This document shows positions 1-13,400 of a DNA stretch of 64,000 bases, one piece after another. The translations under genes and the position numbers were made by a program. The DNA is from Megalopta genalis. Taxonomy: Eukaryota; Arthropoda; Insecta; Hymenoptera; Halictidae. The stretch is taken from assembly GCF_051020955.1 (NCBI RefSeq), contig NC_135016.1, forward strand, positions 29,359,131 through 29,423,130. Direction: 5' to 3'. A model generated the notes under the pieces. The model searched no databases, had not been told where the DNA came from, and saw only the letters and a program-made list of their open reading frames with translations. Position 1 is the stretch's first letter, and each line of letters opens with the position of its first letter.

Positions 1-1090
1 TAATGTATCCGGGTTTTTTCGAAGGTTTTTTAACGGAACTAATATTAAATTTACTAACACAAAAAAGGAGATTTACGTTATCACAACTTGGCATCGAATA
101 ATAAACAGATTCTGAAATTTGAGAGTATTGCACTCCAAACTAAGTGTTCGAAAATGAATTTTCTTTTGCTACACCATTATCAATGTTCATAATTGATAAC
201 ACATTCGGACAATATTGGAATTGTTTCGAATAAATACTTATCTAAGATAACTATTGGAACGAATATTTATCAGTCGAATATGAACAACGATTGTACAGCA
301 ATTATTCTATTCATTTATTCGTATAATTCTTTACTTTATTATCATATTATTTTATGCAAATAAAAATTCATTCGAATAAGATTTCATTCGATAATTTAGC
401 TCAAAAAATTTAGCTCGATTCCGGGGCTGATAACGCGATGAATTAAATTCGTATTATTTTCAGAAACGAATGAAGTATATTTGAGCATCGAGCGATCGTT
501 GACGGAAGGACATCGGACGATAGATTCGTCGTGAAACAGGAAAGGCTTCTGTCGCTATGAAATAAACTCCAGTCGCTTCTCTGGAATCCTATTCGATCGC
601 GTTAGACCGTCGGGCGATCGTGACAATCAAATCGAAAGAACAGAGAAAAATCCAGCAGTGTCCGATACGGGTTATTGATCCGTAAATGGCCCGAGTGAAG
701 CGCTCGTAAATCGCGGTTTCGACCTTAATAACGCAAAGAAGATTACTTTCGATATGTCCGACGAGTCGTCTATACGTATACACCACATAACCGGCTGAAC
801 TCCCGATAAAAGACTTTCGATGATTTTCGTGGTGTTATTCGTGAACCGCTACTAAATTTTTCCGAGCTTGCTCGGTCGTTATTTCGAGCTCGATTGAAAC
901 GGGGAACGGTCGCCGTGGTCTCCGCGTGTCTTGTTCCATCTGGCTAAACAAAGAATATTATTGCAGTTTAATCAAATCGAACGAGTGCTGACTTTTTACC
1001 TATTATCGTCGCCAATGTTGGTCAGTGATTGTTTTAATCCCGTCAACGAAGATTCGAAATTAATACTTTGAAAGCGAAAATCGTCGTAGC
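1..1090. other. no gene recognised
   Basis: AT-rich sequence without a coding pattern I can support. The short open frames here are not conserved-looking and have no splice context. Nothing else is seen in this stretch. Confidence 0.5.
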
Positions 1091-1379
1091 GCATTTATCC
1101 AGCTCCTAAAATCGTGCGAGTGCTAATACGAGTGCTTTAATCGATCGATTAATAAAAGACCGGCGTATGCATGTTTTTCTTTCGGTATTCGAGACGTGCA
1201 TGGTTAAATTGTGAAAATGTCATCGATACTTTTCAGTACATTTTCAGAATTAAATCACGCGCGTCTCGAATACTGAAAGAAGATTATGTATTCACCAATT
1301 TTTGATTAATTAATCTATCGAAGCTACTCGTACACAATTTTAGGCGCAAGATAATGCACTTCGACGACTCTGGCTCTCA
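1091..1379. repeat. foldback (inverted-repeat) element
   Basis: Two arms of roughly 100 bp are imperfect reverse complements. The left arm runs from GCATTTATCCAG past CCTAAAATCGTG to CTTTCGGTATTCGAGACG (about 1091-1197). The right arm starts at CGTCTCGAATACTGAAAG (about 1262) and ends near 1379. There is no internal coding sequence. It is a MITE-like foldback of unknown superfamily, and no target duplication was identified. Confidence 0.5.
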
Positions 1380-1844
1380 AAGTATTAAATTAGAATGTTC
1401 GCACCACGGTACAGTAGATAAGATTAGATTAAATTTATTTTTGTTAAGATATTTAAAGTTGTGCATTTGTCCGTGATACAGTACTGAAAAACATTGATAA
1501 CAAGTTTTAATCGATCCGTGAAAGATGTATGTGCTGTGCTATGGAGTTTCACCTAAATGGAGAGCGGTGCCGTAATTGACCTAACCTCGTGGGGCCTCAC
1601 TAATTTACGGCCTTCTATTACGGGGAAATCCCCCGCATTGCACCTCAATTAACGCGCTGTACAAGACGTTATCGCGTTTGTTTTAAAACCATGTATATCC
1701 TGGAATTTCTCTGAATTTCTTCTAAAGGATAAGAATATATATATTTCTGAAGGTAAGCGCAAGACTTTAAACAATTGGAAAGCACACATTTGACTAGCTA
1801 CTTTTCGGAACGCGTCGCCTAACGATCAATTAATGCTTCAAATA

Positions 1845-2431
1845 TTGGATTGGCAACTAAGTAATTGCCGATTTCAGTTATACATGTCTCTCACTCCCAT
1901 TTTTATGATATCCGTAAATGTTATATTATAAAATTATTATTATTATTATTATTATTATGTTATTTTTTATTATCCGTGAATGTTAGCAACTGGACAAATT
2001 GAATGCAGCGGTCAAGGAAAAGCGACCAGAATTGGTCAATCGTAAAGGTGCCATTTTCCAGCAGGACAATGCTAGGCCGCACACGTCTTTGTCCACTCGG
2101 CAAAAATTGATGGATATTGCTTGGGAATTGATGTTACACCCACCATATAGCCCTGATCTCGCGCCATCGGATTACCACTTATTTCGATCCCTGGACAACT
2201 CCCTTCGTGGTAAAACTTTTAATGATGATGACGCTGTAAAATCTCATTTAACTCAGTTTTTGGCCGAGAAGGATCAGACTTTCTACGAGCGTGGAATTTT
2301 CAAGTTGCCAGAGAGATGGCAAAAGGTCATCGAACAAAATGCAAAATACATTACAGATTAAACTTCATTCCAAGTAAAAAAAATTTTTTATTTCATTGAA
2401 CAAATCGGCAATTACTTAGTTGCCAACCCAA
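1845..2431 (+). mobile_element. mariner internal-deletion derivative, copy 1
   Basis: A 587-bp element flanked by TA on both sides (1843-1844 and 2432-2433). It has about 29-bp terminal inverted repeats beginning TTGGATTGGCAACTAAGTAA and ending in the complement TTACTTAGTTGCCAACCCAA. Between the ends lie a (TTA)n stretch and the 3' third of a mariner transposase. The 5' part of the gene is missing, so the copy is non-autonomous. A second copy with the same internal breakpoint lies at 22476-23064. TA target sites and this transposase signature are standard for Tc1/mariner. Confidence 0.9.
1987..2361 (+). pseudogene. mariner transposase, C-terminal fragment
   Basis: An open frame of about 124 residues reads QLDKLNAAVKEKRPELVNRK onward, then QQDNARPHTS, then HPPYSPDLAPSDYHLF, and ends KYITD-stop. 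The Asp of QQDN and the last Asp of SPDLAPSD are separated by 34 residues, which matches the mariner D,D34D catalytic signature. These are the second and third catalytic acidic residues. The N-terminal helix-turn-helix DNA-binding domain and the first catalytic Asp are absent, because the frame begins abruptly after an internal deletion. A full mariner transposase is about 345 aa. This fragment cannot be functional alone. SETMAR-like mariner transposases share the same C-terminal pattern. Confidence 0.9.
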
Positions 2432-2930
2432 TACAATGCGATTACATCACCTTCTAATTTAATTCAATGGCGATCTGAATTACGAATTACAATATAATTG
2501 AATTAAATTGTAATTATGATTCCTCAAATAATTCATTCATAACAACGACACTTTTCGATTTCCTCGGCTGCTTTCCGTGAATCCCGAATGTAAACGGACA
2601 GATCACGCGATCAATTCGAATGCAATTATAAGACCACCGACGACGAATTTAGGAAGCACGATGTGGCCGGTTGAAAAAGGATAGGAGGTCAGGTGTGGTG
2701 CTGTAAGGATCAATACGCCATCCTCTCTCCAAAGAGAGAGAGAAAGAGAGAGGCTCACGTGTTGCTCCCGTTTCCGGTGTTACCCGGCGAACCGAGAAGG
2801 ATCAATGTGTGCTCCTTTCCGCGATCGTTTTCTGATCTCCACACCAAGCCCGTTTATGCAGATCACCGTGTCCGCTGCGCGAAACCTGATGCTTAACGAA
2901 TTATTACGATGGTTCGGCACTTCGTCCGGC

Positions 2931-3741
2931 ACGCTAACCTATTCTGTTCAAACACGCGTACTCTTATTACAACGGATCGTTTTCTCGGTTTCATGGGAAC
3001 GAACGATCATCTTTTTGGACAGATACATAGCCAGCGCATTCGAATGAATTCTAATTCATATAAAATCTTACTCGAATGAATTCTTATTCGAATGAATTCA
3101 TATTCGAATAAAATCTTATTTGAATGCATTCTTATTCGAATGGATTTGTATTCGAATAAAATCTTATTCGGATACGAACCAGAATCAAATCGAACCGAGA
3201 AAAAAGCTAACGCTAACCTATTCCGTTCAAACACACATACTCTTATTACAATAAATCGTTTTCTCGGTTTCATGGGAACGAACGATCATCTTTTTGGACA
3301 GATACATTCGAATGTGAATTCTAATTCATATAAAATCTTACTCGAATGAATTCTTATTCGAATGAATTCATATTCGAATAAAATCATATTTGAATGCATT
3401 CGTATTCGAATGGATTTGTATTCGAATGAAATTTTAGTCGGATACGAACCAGAATCAAATCGAACCGAGAAAAAAGCTAACGCTAACCTATTCCGTTCAA
3501 ACACTCGTACTCTTATTACAATAAATCGTTTTCTCGGTTTCATGGGAACGAACGATCATCTTTTTGGACAGATGCATAGCCAGCGCATTCGAATGAATTC
3601 TAATTCACATAAAATCTTACTCGAATGAATTCTTATTCGAATAAAATCATATTTGAATGCATTCGTATTCGAATGGATTTGTATTCGAATGAAATCTTAG
3701 TCGGATACGAATCAGAATCAAATCGAACCGAGAAAAAGGCT
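2931..3741. repeat. about 270-bp tandem repeat, three partial-to-full units
   Basis: The landmark TTTCTCGGTTTCATGGGAAC recurs at 2981, 3260 and 3530, giving periods of 279 and 270 bp. Each unit contains a nested run of short ATTCGAAT/GAATGAATTC motifs followed by a CGGATACGAACCAGAATC block. Short open frames on both strands across the array are by-products of the repetition. A related ATTCGAA-rich repeat occurs at 49358-49475. Confidence 0.85.
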
Positions 3742-4607
3742 CGCAAACGAGACGATGAGAAATGGCTCGCGGTTCTTGAACCGTGTTTCGAAGTTAGGCG
3801 ACCAGGTTGCACTGTCGAGGCCAGGGTCGCCGAGTTCACAGGTAATCAGAGCGGTCTGTGTCACGCGAGTCCGCATTACGCGATATCCCGCCAGGTGTAT
3901 CATGTTAAGAGGAGAAACACCGACGAATTTCCCGAGCACCCTTTAAGGAGAGAGAGCCGCCCCTCCCGGCGCGGCGGAACGACATTTCGCTCTCGCTTCA
4001 GTTCTCCGAGGAAAATCCAGGCCTCCCGCAAAGGGAAGAAAACCGCGCACTCGAATAATTCACGCGAACACTCCACTCGAAAGTCCTCGTTTTTCCTCGG
4101 ACAACCTTTGAATCGTTCTGTCCGCCCGCGCTTTTGTAGAAGTCGATACTTTAAGAGCCGCGGATACTACAGATAGCTAGTTCAAAGGTCAGAAGCGAAA
4201 AGAGCGTGGAGGAAAAAAGGAGAAAAGGAGGATCGTCGGACCCGAAAAAAAAGGATTGAACCCACGTTGAAGCGCAATTGTACGTTTAACAAGGCGTGGG
4301 CGATCGGTTGAAAAGACGGGCTGCGGAGCTCGCGATTTCAGTTAATTATTTTCCGCGCGATATCAGAACGAACGATTACGAAATTTCCGATTGGCCGAAT
4401 CCTTTTTTAATCGCGACGCGGATCTGATTTCGATAACGGCCGTCTCCGTTTCCCTTGGTTCTGCCTGATCGATCGCAGAGTTCCCATTAATCGGGGTTTT
4501 AATTAAACAAACGGTGACGCGCGAGCGAGAACAATGAATCGAGTTATTTATTCTCGAGATCTTTGCGCCTGTTGCTTGTTAGCAATGGCTAGACTGCGAA
4601 TGTTTGT
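3742..4607. other. unassigned, no supported gene
   Basis: GC-richer DNA than its flanks. A 183-codon open frame runs from the preceding repeat array into this stretch to 4176. Its N-terminal part is repeat-derived and its C-terminal part is basic and low in complexity, with no recognisable domain, so I do not call it a gene. Confidence 0.4.
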
Positions 4608-4800
4608 GCACAAAAAATATGCAAAATGCATATGAAATTTATGAACGAAATATATGGAAAATGCATGTGACATTTGTGCACGAAAAATCTGCAGAATGCA
4701 CGTGACATGTATGCACGAAAAATATGCAAAATGTACACGAGACATACGCACGAAAATATGTAAATATGCACGGAAATATGCAAATGTGTAAATATGCACG
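4608..4800. repeat. 35-bp tandem repeat, 4 units plus decayed tail
   Basis: Units of the type GCACGAAAAATATGCAAAAT followed by a GTGACAT-type segment start at 4608, 4643, 4678 and 4713, and shorter AAATATGCAC derivatives follow. A reverse-oriented related segment appears near 54420-54490 (GCATATTTTTCGTGCGTAAT). Confidence 0.8.
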
Positions 4801-5693
4801 AAAATATGTAAATATATAAATACTCCGAACCTTCTAAATTAATTTAACGAGATAGATAATTCGGATAAGCACGATGTATGCATACGTAGAGAACAAATAA
4901 CATGTGCAATATATTTCTGCATATGTTTTTACACATAAACAAAATATGTAAAAAATATGTGAAAAAAATATGTAAAATAACAAATGTATTTTTGGGATCA
5001 CCTGATCGTGACATAAATATATTTTTTCTTGGTCCCGTCGGCCTATCTATTATATTTTGTTTTAAAACGAGCATTTGCATAAAACAGAGATGTTACAAAA
5101 AGACGCTTATCGCTGATCCAAAGCGAACAACGAAGCCAACGTGGACAATCGGTCGCAGCCTTTATTTATTTTATGAATGCTAGAATATGTGACAACGATA
5201 AGCTATGAATGAGCGTTGTGTCGTAACACACCGACACGCCACTGTTATCAATGTTTCCCGCGTTATCAGTACCACATTGTATTCATCTAGAATCTAGACT
5301 ACTGAATTGCGCAGCGGAGACCACTCGAGAGATCGTATATCAGCACACGTTCTGCATCGGCGTTCAATTATGGCCCACTCGAAGAATTTCTCCTTCGTTA
5401 CCAACGCTGTCGGATGGTCATTAAGAAAATCGAAGCGTCCGACGAATCTGGTTTCGCGATAACGAAATCAATCGAACATGCTTCACGAAATGAATTGCTC
5501 TCATTGAACAGAAGATACGATCGTTGACGTCATGTTGTGTTAACGAACACAATTCTACGGCCGTTGGAACAATGAGAAGCAATGTCGGCGGAACGAAATT
5601 AACTCGCGGAAGACTTGGCACATTAATCACGATTCCTTGTTTTGTAAATGATCGAAGAAGAAGGAATTGTTCGAGAAACCATATCATGTAAAT
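4801..5693. other. intergenic, no feature seen
   Basis: AT-rich sequence with no gene, RNA or clear repeat that I can support. Confidence 0.4.
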
Positions 5694-6049
5694 ATACACG
5701 GTGTCCCAAAATTATGTTACTTGCGGGATTCCTGAGATAATTTGAAATAACTTTTTCCTTAGTGAAAATGCTATCCGCGGCTTTGTTTACGAGTTGTTAA
5801 GGAAAAACAGTAACCAATGAGAGGCGAGATCATCAAGCGCGAGACGGCCGAGCCAATGAACAGAACTGGGCTTCGACTGTGCCGATTGGCCGCCACGCGG
5901 CAGCCGAGCTCGCCTCCCATTGGTCACTGTTTTTCGTTAATAACTCGTAAACAAAGCCGCGGATTGCATTTGCGCTAAGGAAAATGTTACTCCAAATGAC
6001 CTCAGGAACCCCTCATTTCCCGGAAGTAACATAATTTTGTGACGGGTTT
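5694..6049. mobile_element. long-TIR foldback MITE (GGTGTCCC family), copy A
   Basis: The ends are ACACGGTGTCCCAAAATTAT and its near complement ATAATTTTGTGACGGGT. The arms of about 120 bp share GAAATAACTTTTTCCTTAGTG, then a CGCGGCTTTGTTTACGAGTT-type block, then AACCAATGAGAGGCGAG. The centre is GC-rich. Three more copies lie at 14858-16452, 24347-24750 and 43485-43857. It is non-coding, and its superfamily was not determined. Confidence 0.8.
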
Positions 6050-7362
6050 AGGTTAGATTAGGTTATTTTAATTATAGTTTTCAAGTCGCATAAATTGCAT
6101 GGTTATATTAGCGACGAGAACGCATATGATTACAGCATGATTTTCTGGATTTCGGATTTTTCAACAAATTCGTATCGTAATTTCTTGTATTTTATTTTTC
6201 TCATCGGGAATCACCCCGTAAAGTACAATTTCTGTCTTCAATTGTTATTAGAAGCAGCGTTACAGAATCGTATCGATTGCTCGAGCCTGAAGCTCGGAAT
6301 ATCCGATAAATTGTCGAGTCAGCGTGATAAATGATTTTTTGATGCAATCGCGATAATTATTTGAAGCGGTTTTATTATGGTGTCAGCATTTACTTATCGA
6401 GTATCTGTCAAATACGATTAGGATCGTATGAGACAGAAAATTCGTGATCACTGGATAATGGAAGTAATCTTTTCAAAATACGTTTCGAAAGCTGGAAACG
6501 AAACCGGTTAATGTTTACGGTAACAAGACTGCGAACACGACACTGCAGTTTCGTATCTTCGAACGATTATTAAATTAATATCTCGCTAGCTGGAAATCTA
6601 CTAATGAGTCTACGATAACAGTGCGGTATCGGAAAAAACTTTAATACCTAGACAAGACTAAACCCGAGGAATTGAATAAGGTCTCGCCGGAGATAATCGC
6701 AAAAGAAAGTTTCATTAGATCGCGATAACTTGTGTGATAACTTTCTTACATAAAGATTAACACTATTGCGACGTTGGAGAATCGATTGAGAAAACGAAAG
6801 GGTTAGCTACTAATTTAATAATTTAGGTTGTCCATAAATGCTTGTCAACGATCAGAGTTGGCCAGTGTAATTGATTATTTTGTGATTACGTTTTTAATGG
6901 ATTAAGAAAGGTGATTATATAGCAATCATTGGTCGATTAATCGATACCAGAATAAATTAGTAATCACGATTACATTTGGTAATCTGTACTAATTAATCGA
7001 TAATCTGCGATCAAAACTAATCTGCTCGCAATATCCGAGTGATTCTGAAAAATTGTCTGAAATCGTTCATCAGTCTGGGGAAACACGCTAATCAAAAAAT
7101 TCGATGTGCCCGTACCAAAACAAAGAGAGAAAAAAAAGCGGTTTGTCAGCTTCGAGTGTTCTGTGTAAACACTGTCAAACAGAAACAGAGTATCCGGTTG
7201 TGTCGTGCGCAGATATCAGGCCAACGTGTTATCGGAGGCAATTAATCATAGTAATCCCAATCGATCGCGAAATCCACGTATTGATTCGACACGGATTGCA
7301 GATCTATCTAATCTTGATCGGGGCTCAGGAACCACTTGAGATTTTCAAAGAACGAATTAGGG
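6050..7362. other. intergenic / 5' flank of the first protease gene
   Basis: AT-rich, with repeated ATCGATTA-type motifs between about 6850 and 7010. No separate gene is seen. The last part is the presumptive upstream regulatory region of the gene starting at 7426. Confidence 0.4.
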
Positions 7363-7370
7363 TATATAAA
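7363..7370 (+). promoter_or_regulatory. TATA box of chymotrypsin-like gene 1
   Basis: TATATAAA lies 63 bp upstream of the start codon. It is followed about 25-30 bp later by an arthropod-initiator-like ATCACAGTTG. The paralogous gene has the same TATATAAA 73 bp upstream of its start codon, which supports function. Confidence 0.75.
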
Positions 7371-7425
7371 ATAACGACGCGCTCGGCATTATCATCACAG
7401 TTGCTAGTTTGATACAAACGGAAAC

Positions 7426-10400
7426 ATGATTCTTCCAACATTGTCAATACTGGCTCTTGTGGCGGCGGCCAATGGTAAGTAAACACGATCGTCTATCCTA
7501 TGTTTCATTGTTAGAGCTTCGTCGGTACAATCTACGATCAAATCAAATGTTGGCTCGATGTAATTTTACATTCGAACAAAATTTACTTTTGATATCGATC
7601 GATACTCTGATATCGATTACCGATTCGATTGTTGGAGGAGAAGCGACGACAATTACACTGAGAATGAGATTACGAATAAAACAAATAAGTAAAAACGTAA
7701 AAATAAAATGTATCGTCTTCGCTTCTGTCTGTTTCAACATACAAGTTTCGCATATTTTTTTATAGATGTTGAAATTTTAGCCTCGAACAAAAATTAATCT
7801 ATAGTTTACTTAGTACTAAGATACTAAGATATCGGTTTACATTGTCGTCGGTTCCGTCAGCGGGCAACGACGGTGATGTAAACTGTATATAATAGATACC
7901 GCGATACATCGTCACCGGTACCATTAGATACACATCGTGCCCTGACTGTTTGGGGATCCCAGCGTCACGTATACAGTGTGAAACGCGACAAATAAACGTC
8001 TCTGATTGGTGGATAAGACGAACCCAAGAAGGGTATAAAAGAAGCGTTTTTTTCTTACCGGACTCTCAGTAGAGTTTGGTCGCTCGATCGTTTTCGCCCA
8101 TATACCTTCTCTTAACCCTAGAAAGATAACCATATGACAACGTACGTAAAAGATAACCATACGCTTCAGAGGCGCATGCTTTTCTAAGGCGTCAATTTTA
8201 TACTAACAATGGATATTTATTTAAGTTAATCTAGTCATTTTAAAGGTTTGGCATTATTGTAAAAATAAAATGCATTTATATTATATTTTTTTATATTTTA
8301 ACCCTTAAATGCATGAATTAATGAATTTTATTTAAAAAATAGGGTTATAATTTTTCAAATGAGTGGAAATCGGGAAAAATATTAAAAAAAATTATAAGTC
8401 ATATCTTATAGGGTTTTTATTGAAAAATATTAATGATTCATTTTTAGTACACTATGCAAAATAGACATAAAAATTCTTTAGTTAGTATGACATATCTATA
8501 ACAAAATTATAAACCACATGCATACCACACCAAAACAAAACCAACAAACCAATAAAGGAAGCATAGTACTAAATACATGTCGTAATTATTACCATTAGTG
8601 CATGTTGTCCCATTTTTGCATCAACACGAAATAAGCCCTCCATACACACGATAGTTACGGAATATAGACAAAAGTACTAGCAAATTAATAAATAAGAGCC
8701 TTACCTTTAGAAAATATTGTTTGTTTAACGAATACACCAAAATATTTCTAAATAATCCACTTCCAAAAGTACGTAAATGAACCCGCTATAAAAAATGCGC
8801 GCCAATTGGTATAACGTCAGAAAGATACAAATATTGAAGTCAAATGTCATTATTTTAGTTAATTTTTGATAAGTCAATGGACAAAGGAATCACTGCCATT
8901 CAGCCAAATGTATCGATATCAAAACTGTTGTCGGGTATCCGCGCAAAAAGTTATTGATTCATTTTTGGGACTCTATGCATTTAAGGGTTAAGTAATTTTA
9001 AACTTAAATCACTAGACCTCTATGAAAAATTAACAAAAATCAACAGTCTTCGCAGGCGCCTCTGCGACGTAGGTTATCTTTCTCGGGTTAATAAAGGAAT
9101 AAAATAAAGTCTTTGTAAGAAAAGAATTAGAATCATATTCATTTTCATTCCATAATCCCAACAATAGAGTTGCAGAAATCATAAAAATTCTTTCGAAGTA
9201 AATAATAGAATAAATTTGTTAATCTACCTATACGTTACAATGGAAATCAAGACTAAACTTAACGAGAAATTGTTTCACCGATTTAGTCTCAATGTTGCCG
9301 AAATCGTAAAGATTCTTTCACAGAAAATAATAGAATAAATTTGTTAAACTAACTATTGGTTACAATAAAAATTATTTAGAGCCCGTTAGAGGTTTGCCAT
9401 TAACGGAAGAAAAAAGAGTGACATACCCTTGATGTCCGCTATTCTTTATCTCAATTTCACCGTTATTATTATAAATCGTATTGCAACTGTTGGAACTCGA
9501 ACAGTTCGATCGAATAAGATTAAAAGAAGCGACAATGGAAATTAATCAGTCGAAGTCCAATCACGGTGTTCCGGGAGAGACCGAAAACACGATTTCGTCC
9601 GAATCGAATTCGATGTTATTAAACAAGAATAATCTGATCAAATGTACGGCCCGCGTGTGCATTTCCTGTTATGCCCGGCGGAGTGTTTGATTCACAAGCA
9701 ACCTCCGCGGATATTGATTAGATAAGCGTCGCGTGAAATGACATTAATAAGTAGAGTAATCAGCGCTCGATGCTTAATGAGCTGCGGCTCATTCACAGCC
9801 GGCAGCTGCTAATTATCGTGTACCTTATTGTTTGCGCAGCCGCGATACTACCGTGGTTCGATCCAAGGATCGTGAACGGCGAGGACGCGAGGGAAGGCGA
9901 AATTCCGTATCAGGTGAGCACCGGCATTTCCTTGTTATAATACACCGTTGTCCGATAAGATAGAAGCGCCGAACGAGAGTTCCACACGGTGTAACGAGAA
10001 TTCGGGAATGTAGCGTGCGCGGAAATAGAATCAGCCGCGTCTGTGTTCTACGGCCGCCATCTTTAATCTGTCCTTCGTTCCTCTCGGAAAATGTGGTATA
10101 TAGTGGAGACCCTGCGCGACAGAATTTCTCATCAAGAGAAAAATAGAGTTATCGTGCCACTAAAGAAATCTAATGCAAGAATATCGCGCATAAAAGAATG
10201 CAATATGCGACTAGATCCTGTCCTGCAACCGCCACCTCGAGTCCGTCTTCCATTCCTCTGTCTCGCAATATGTAATACATAATGCAAATCTTGCGCCAAA
10301 GTTTTTCATTAGAAGAAAAATACAATTGTTTTACCGGTAAAGGAATCTAATGCAAGAATATCGCGCATAAAAGAATGCAATATGCGACTAGATCCTGTCC

Positions 10401-13400
10401 TGCAACCGCCAGCTCGAGTCCGTCTTCCATTCCTCTGTCTCGCAATATGTAATACATAATGCAAATCTTGCGCCAGAGTTTTTCATTAGAAGAAAAATAC
10501 AATTGTTTTACCGGTAAAGGAATCTAATGCAAGAACATCGTGCATAAAAGAATGCAATATGCGACTAGATCCTGTCCTGCAACCGCCATCTCGAGTCCGT
10601 CTTCCATTCCTCTGTCTCGCAATATGTAATACATAATGCAAATCTTGCGCCAGAGTTTTTCGTTAGAAGAAAAATACAATTATTTTACCGGTAAAGGAAT
10701 CTAATGCAAGAACATGTAATATGTAGATTACGGATTTTATGCATTCATGGGCAACACGAGCGGGTGTTCCTGTGAATCCTGTCGAGTCTAGGAAATATTG
10801 TAAAAATCCTCTCGTATTTGCTTCGATATGTATATTGGGATTATTAAATAGACAAATATATTCGACGTAGAAACACTTTATTTCGCATAAATATCCGCAA
10901 TACGTGACCGCGGCCGTCATCTTTGACGCGTCTTTCGTTCGCAAAGTCTGAGACTCGTGCCTGAGCTCGTGCCTTCGGGTTCGCGCGAACAGAAAAATTG
11001 TGAAAAAATTCAGAATATAGCACGATAGGCGGATAACGAATAGTTCCGTTTTTACGCTATTGAAGCAGTATTTCAATAACAAAAGAATTCTCCCACGCGA
11101 CAAGGAAATCCAATATCACGGTTCCCGAGACTCCAGATTCCTGTCCCATCGGGTTTAATGAAATTATGCGAAACTATGTAATAAAAATGGCTTCCGTTGT
11201 TCCCAGGTATCCCTCCAAAAGGTGGTTAGCTCGTTCCACTTCTGCGGCGGATCAGTTCTCAACAATCATTACGTTATCACCGCGTCTCACTGCGTCGATG
11301 GGTAAATATATGTCGCTCGATCAAAGATCTCGCCGCCGCCGTAAAACGGGAACGGGTTCAACTGATCTCCCTGCAACTGTTTCCTTGCACAGAACTCAAC
11401 CGGAGGCTATCAAAGTTGTTGCCGGAACGATCAATCTGTCGAAGCCGAACGTGGAGCGCAACGTTGTCAAGATCATCATGCACGAGAAGTACAACTCCAA
11501 AGACTCGTGGAAGAACGACATCGCTCTGCTCAAGGTAATTGAATATATGAGCCGTTTCTTTTGAAAGTGGCATAAGTCACTTTGTTTTTAAGTCGATATT
11601 TTTAAGGGTTTGCGTTTTAACACGTTTAAAGACATGGATGCTAACTTTCGCGAAGATTTACTTGCATTTGTTATCTTAGGATACTGATATTTTTCTCAGT
11701 ATAAATAATTTCGTATAAACATTAAAAAATCACCACTTTTCATTACGGTAAAGTGACTTATGCCACTTTCAAAATAAACGGCTCATATGGCGGATACCTC
11801 TGACGCTCGTCAACTAATTTATTCGTCACCGATTTGTATAAAGCTAAAGCTGTTACGAAGCAATATCTCCGTTATCGTTAACACGTTGAATGCCACGCCG
11901 GTTTTACAGAAATTGTCCGTGGCGCCACGATGAATTTTCTTTTATGCGGTACATATAATGTTGAAATATTATCTGCAATAGATAAGTTACAGTGTATAAC
12001 CATGTTTGACATGTCAATTGCGACAGGGGTCACTGTTCGAATCGACGATGGTAATAATACAAAATTTTAGATATTGATATTTGTTTGAAATTATTATATA
12101 TATTTCTATCAATTGGGCGCGCCAATCACCGGTGGCCCCTATGGCGTCACCGCCGAATTAAGTGCCGGTTACCGGTGACCCCCGTGGCATTCAACGTGTT
12201 AACGATGATCAAACGTGCTAGTGGAACAGATCGTATGGTTCGTAGGGACACGTATCCCGGTGGAAATAGTTTCTTTCTTAAAGGTCACGTTTTTAGAGAT
12301 TTCAATGTCACTAGTGTTTTTTTTTTTTAATGGGACTACATATTTCTATCATTATATCATGATAGCCAAGGTCGAAACGAATCTAGGTGACCTGCAATAC
12401 CATGACCGTCGAGTGACCTTGACTACGAATAAATTAAATTTGAAACATTTGGAAATGAACGCGAATGCTGAAATAACTACAACAGTGAGATCAACAATGA
12501 AAAATTTATTGCAATGAATGTTCAAAATTATTTCCATTCATTTTGCTAGAATTTGGTAGACTTTGTTCAGGAGATTGCGTGGTCGAGCGTGATTGGACAT
12601 ATTGAAAATATGTTATTACATATTATAATAAATATATTATAATATATATTATAATATAATATATATTATATTATAATAAATATATTATAATATGTAATAA
12701 CATATTTTATAACATAACATATTATTATAATATAATAATATTATAATAATAATTATGTATAATATAATATATTATTAACATATTATAATATGTTATTATG
12801 TATAATCATCAGCTGTGAATTTTTCAGATTAAATAGACGAGCTTGTAAACTGTATTTATGTAATCGTTCATATTTCCGTTGTCACTGTTGCAGGTCGAGA
12901 AACCGTTCGAAAAGTCGAAGCTGATCGCCTTCGTGCCTCTTCCGTCCGCAAACGACGTCGTCGACCCTAACGAAGTGGCCACAGTTTCCGGATGGGGTAG
13001 ACTCAGGGTAAATAATACAATCTTTCCCGATCCGTTGGTTCTCGACAAAGAATATCGTCTCGTTGAAGCTTCTCGTATTTATCATGAGATTATAGCGCGT
13101 ATATTCGTTAGCATTTACTATGACAAACGCGTTCCTAGAATTCTAGACTAGTTCCGAAATCTGGCTTTTGTATCGCTGTTTGCGTTACTTATTGAGAACG
13201 TTTCCCGTAATTGCAGCAAGGCGGGCCTACGACCATTTACCTGCAGCGTGTCAACATTCTGATTGCCAGCCAAGAGTACTGCAAGCTCATGTACTGCAAG
13301 CAGGGCTACAACGTCTACAACTCACACATTTGTGCGTACGATCCAAATGTCCAGAAGGGATCCTGCAACGTGAGTTCTCTTCAGATCTTTCTCTCGCGAG

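Noticed and set aside
10171..10715. Possible CRISPR-like array
   Set aside because: The repeats are contiguous 177-bp units without unique spacers, in a eukaryotic intron.
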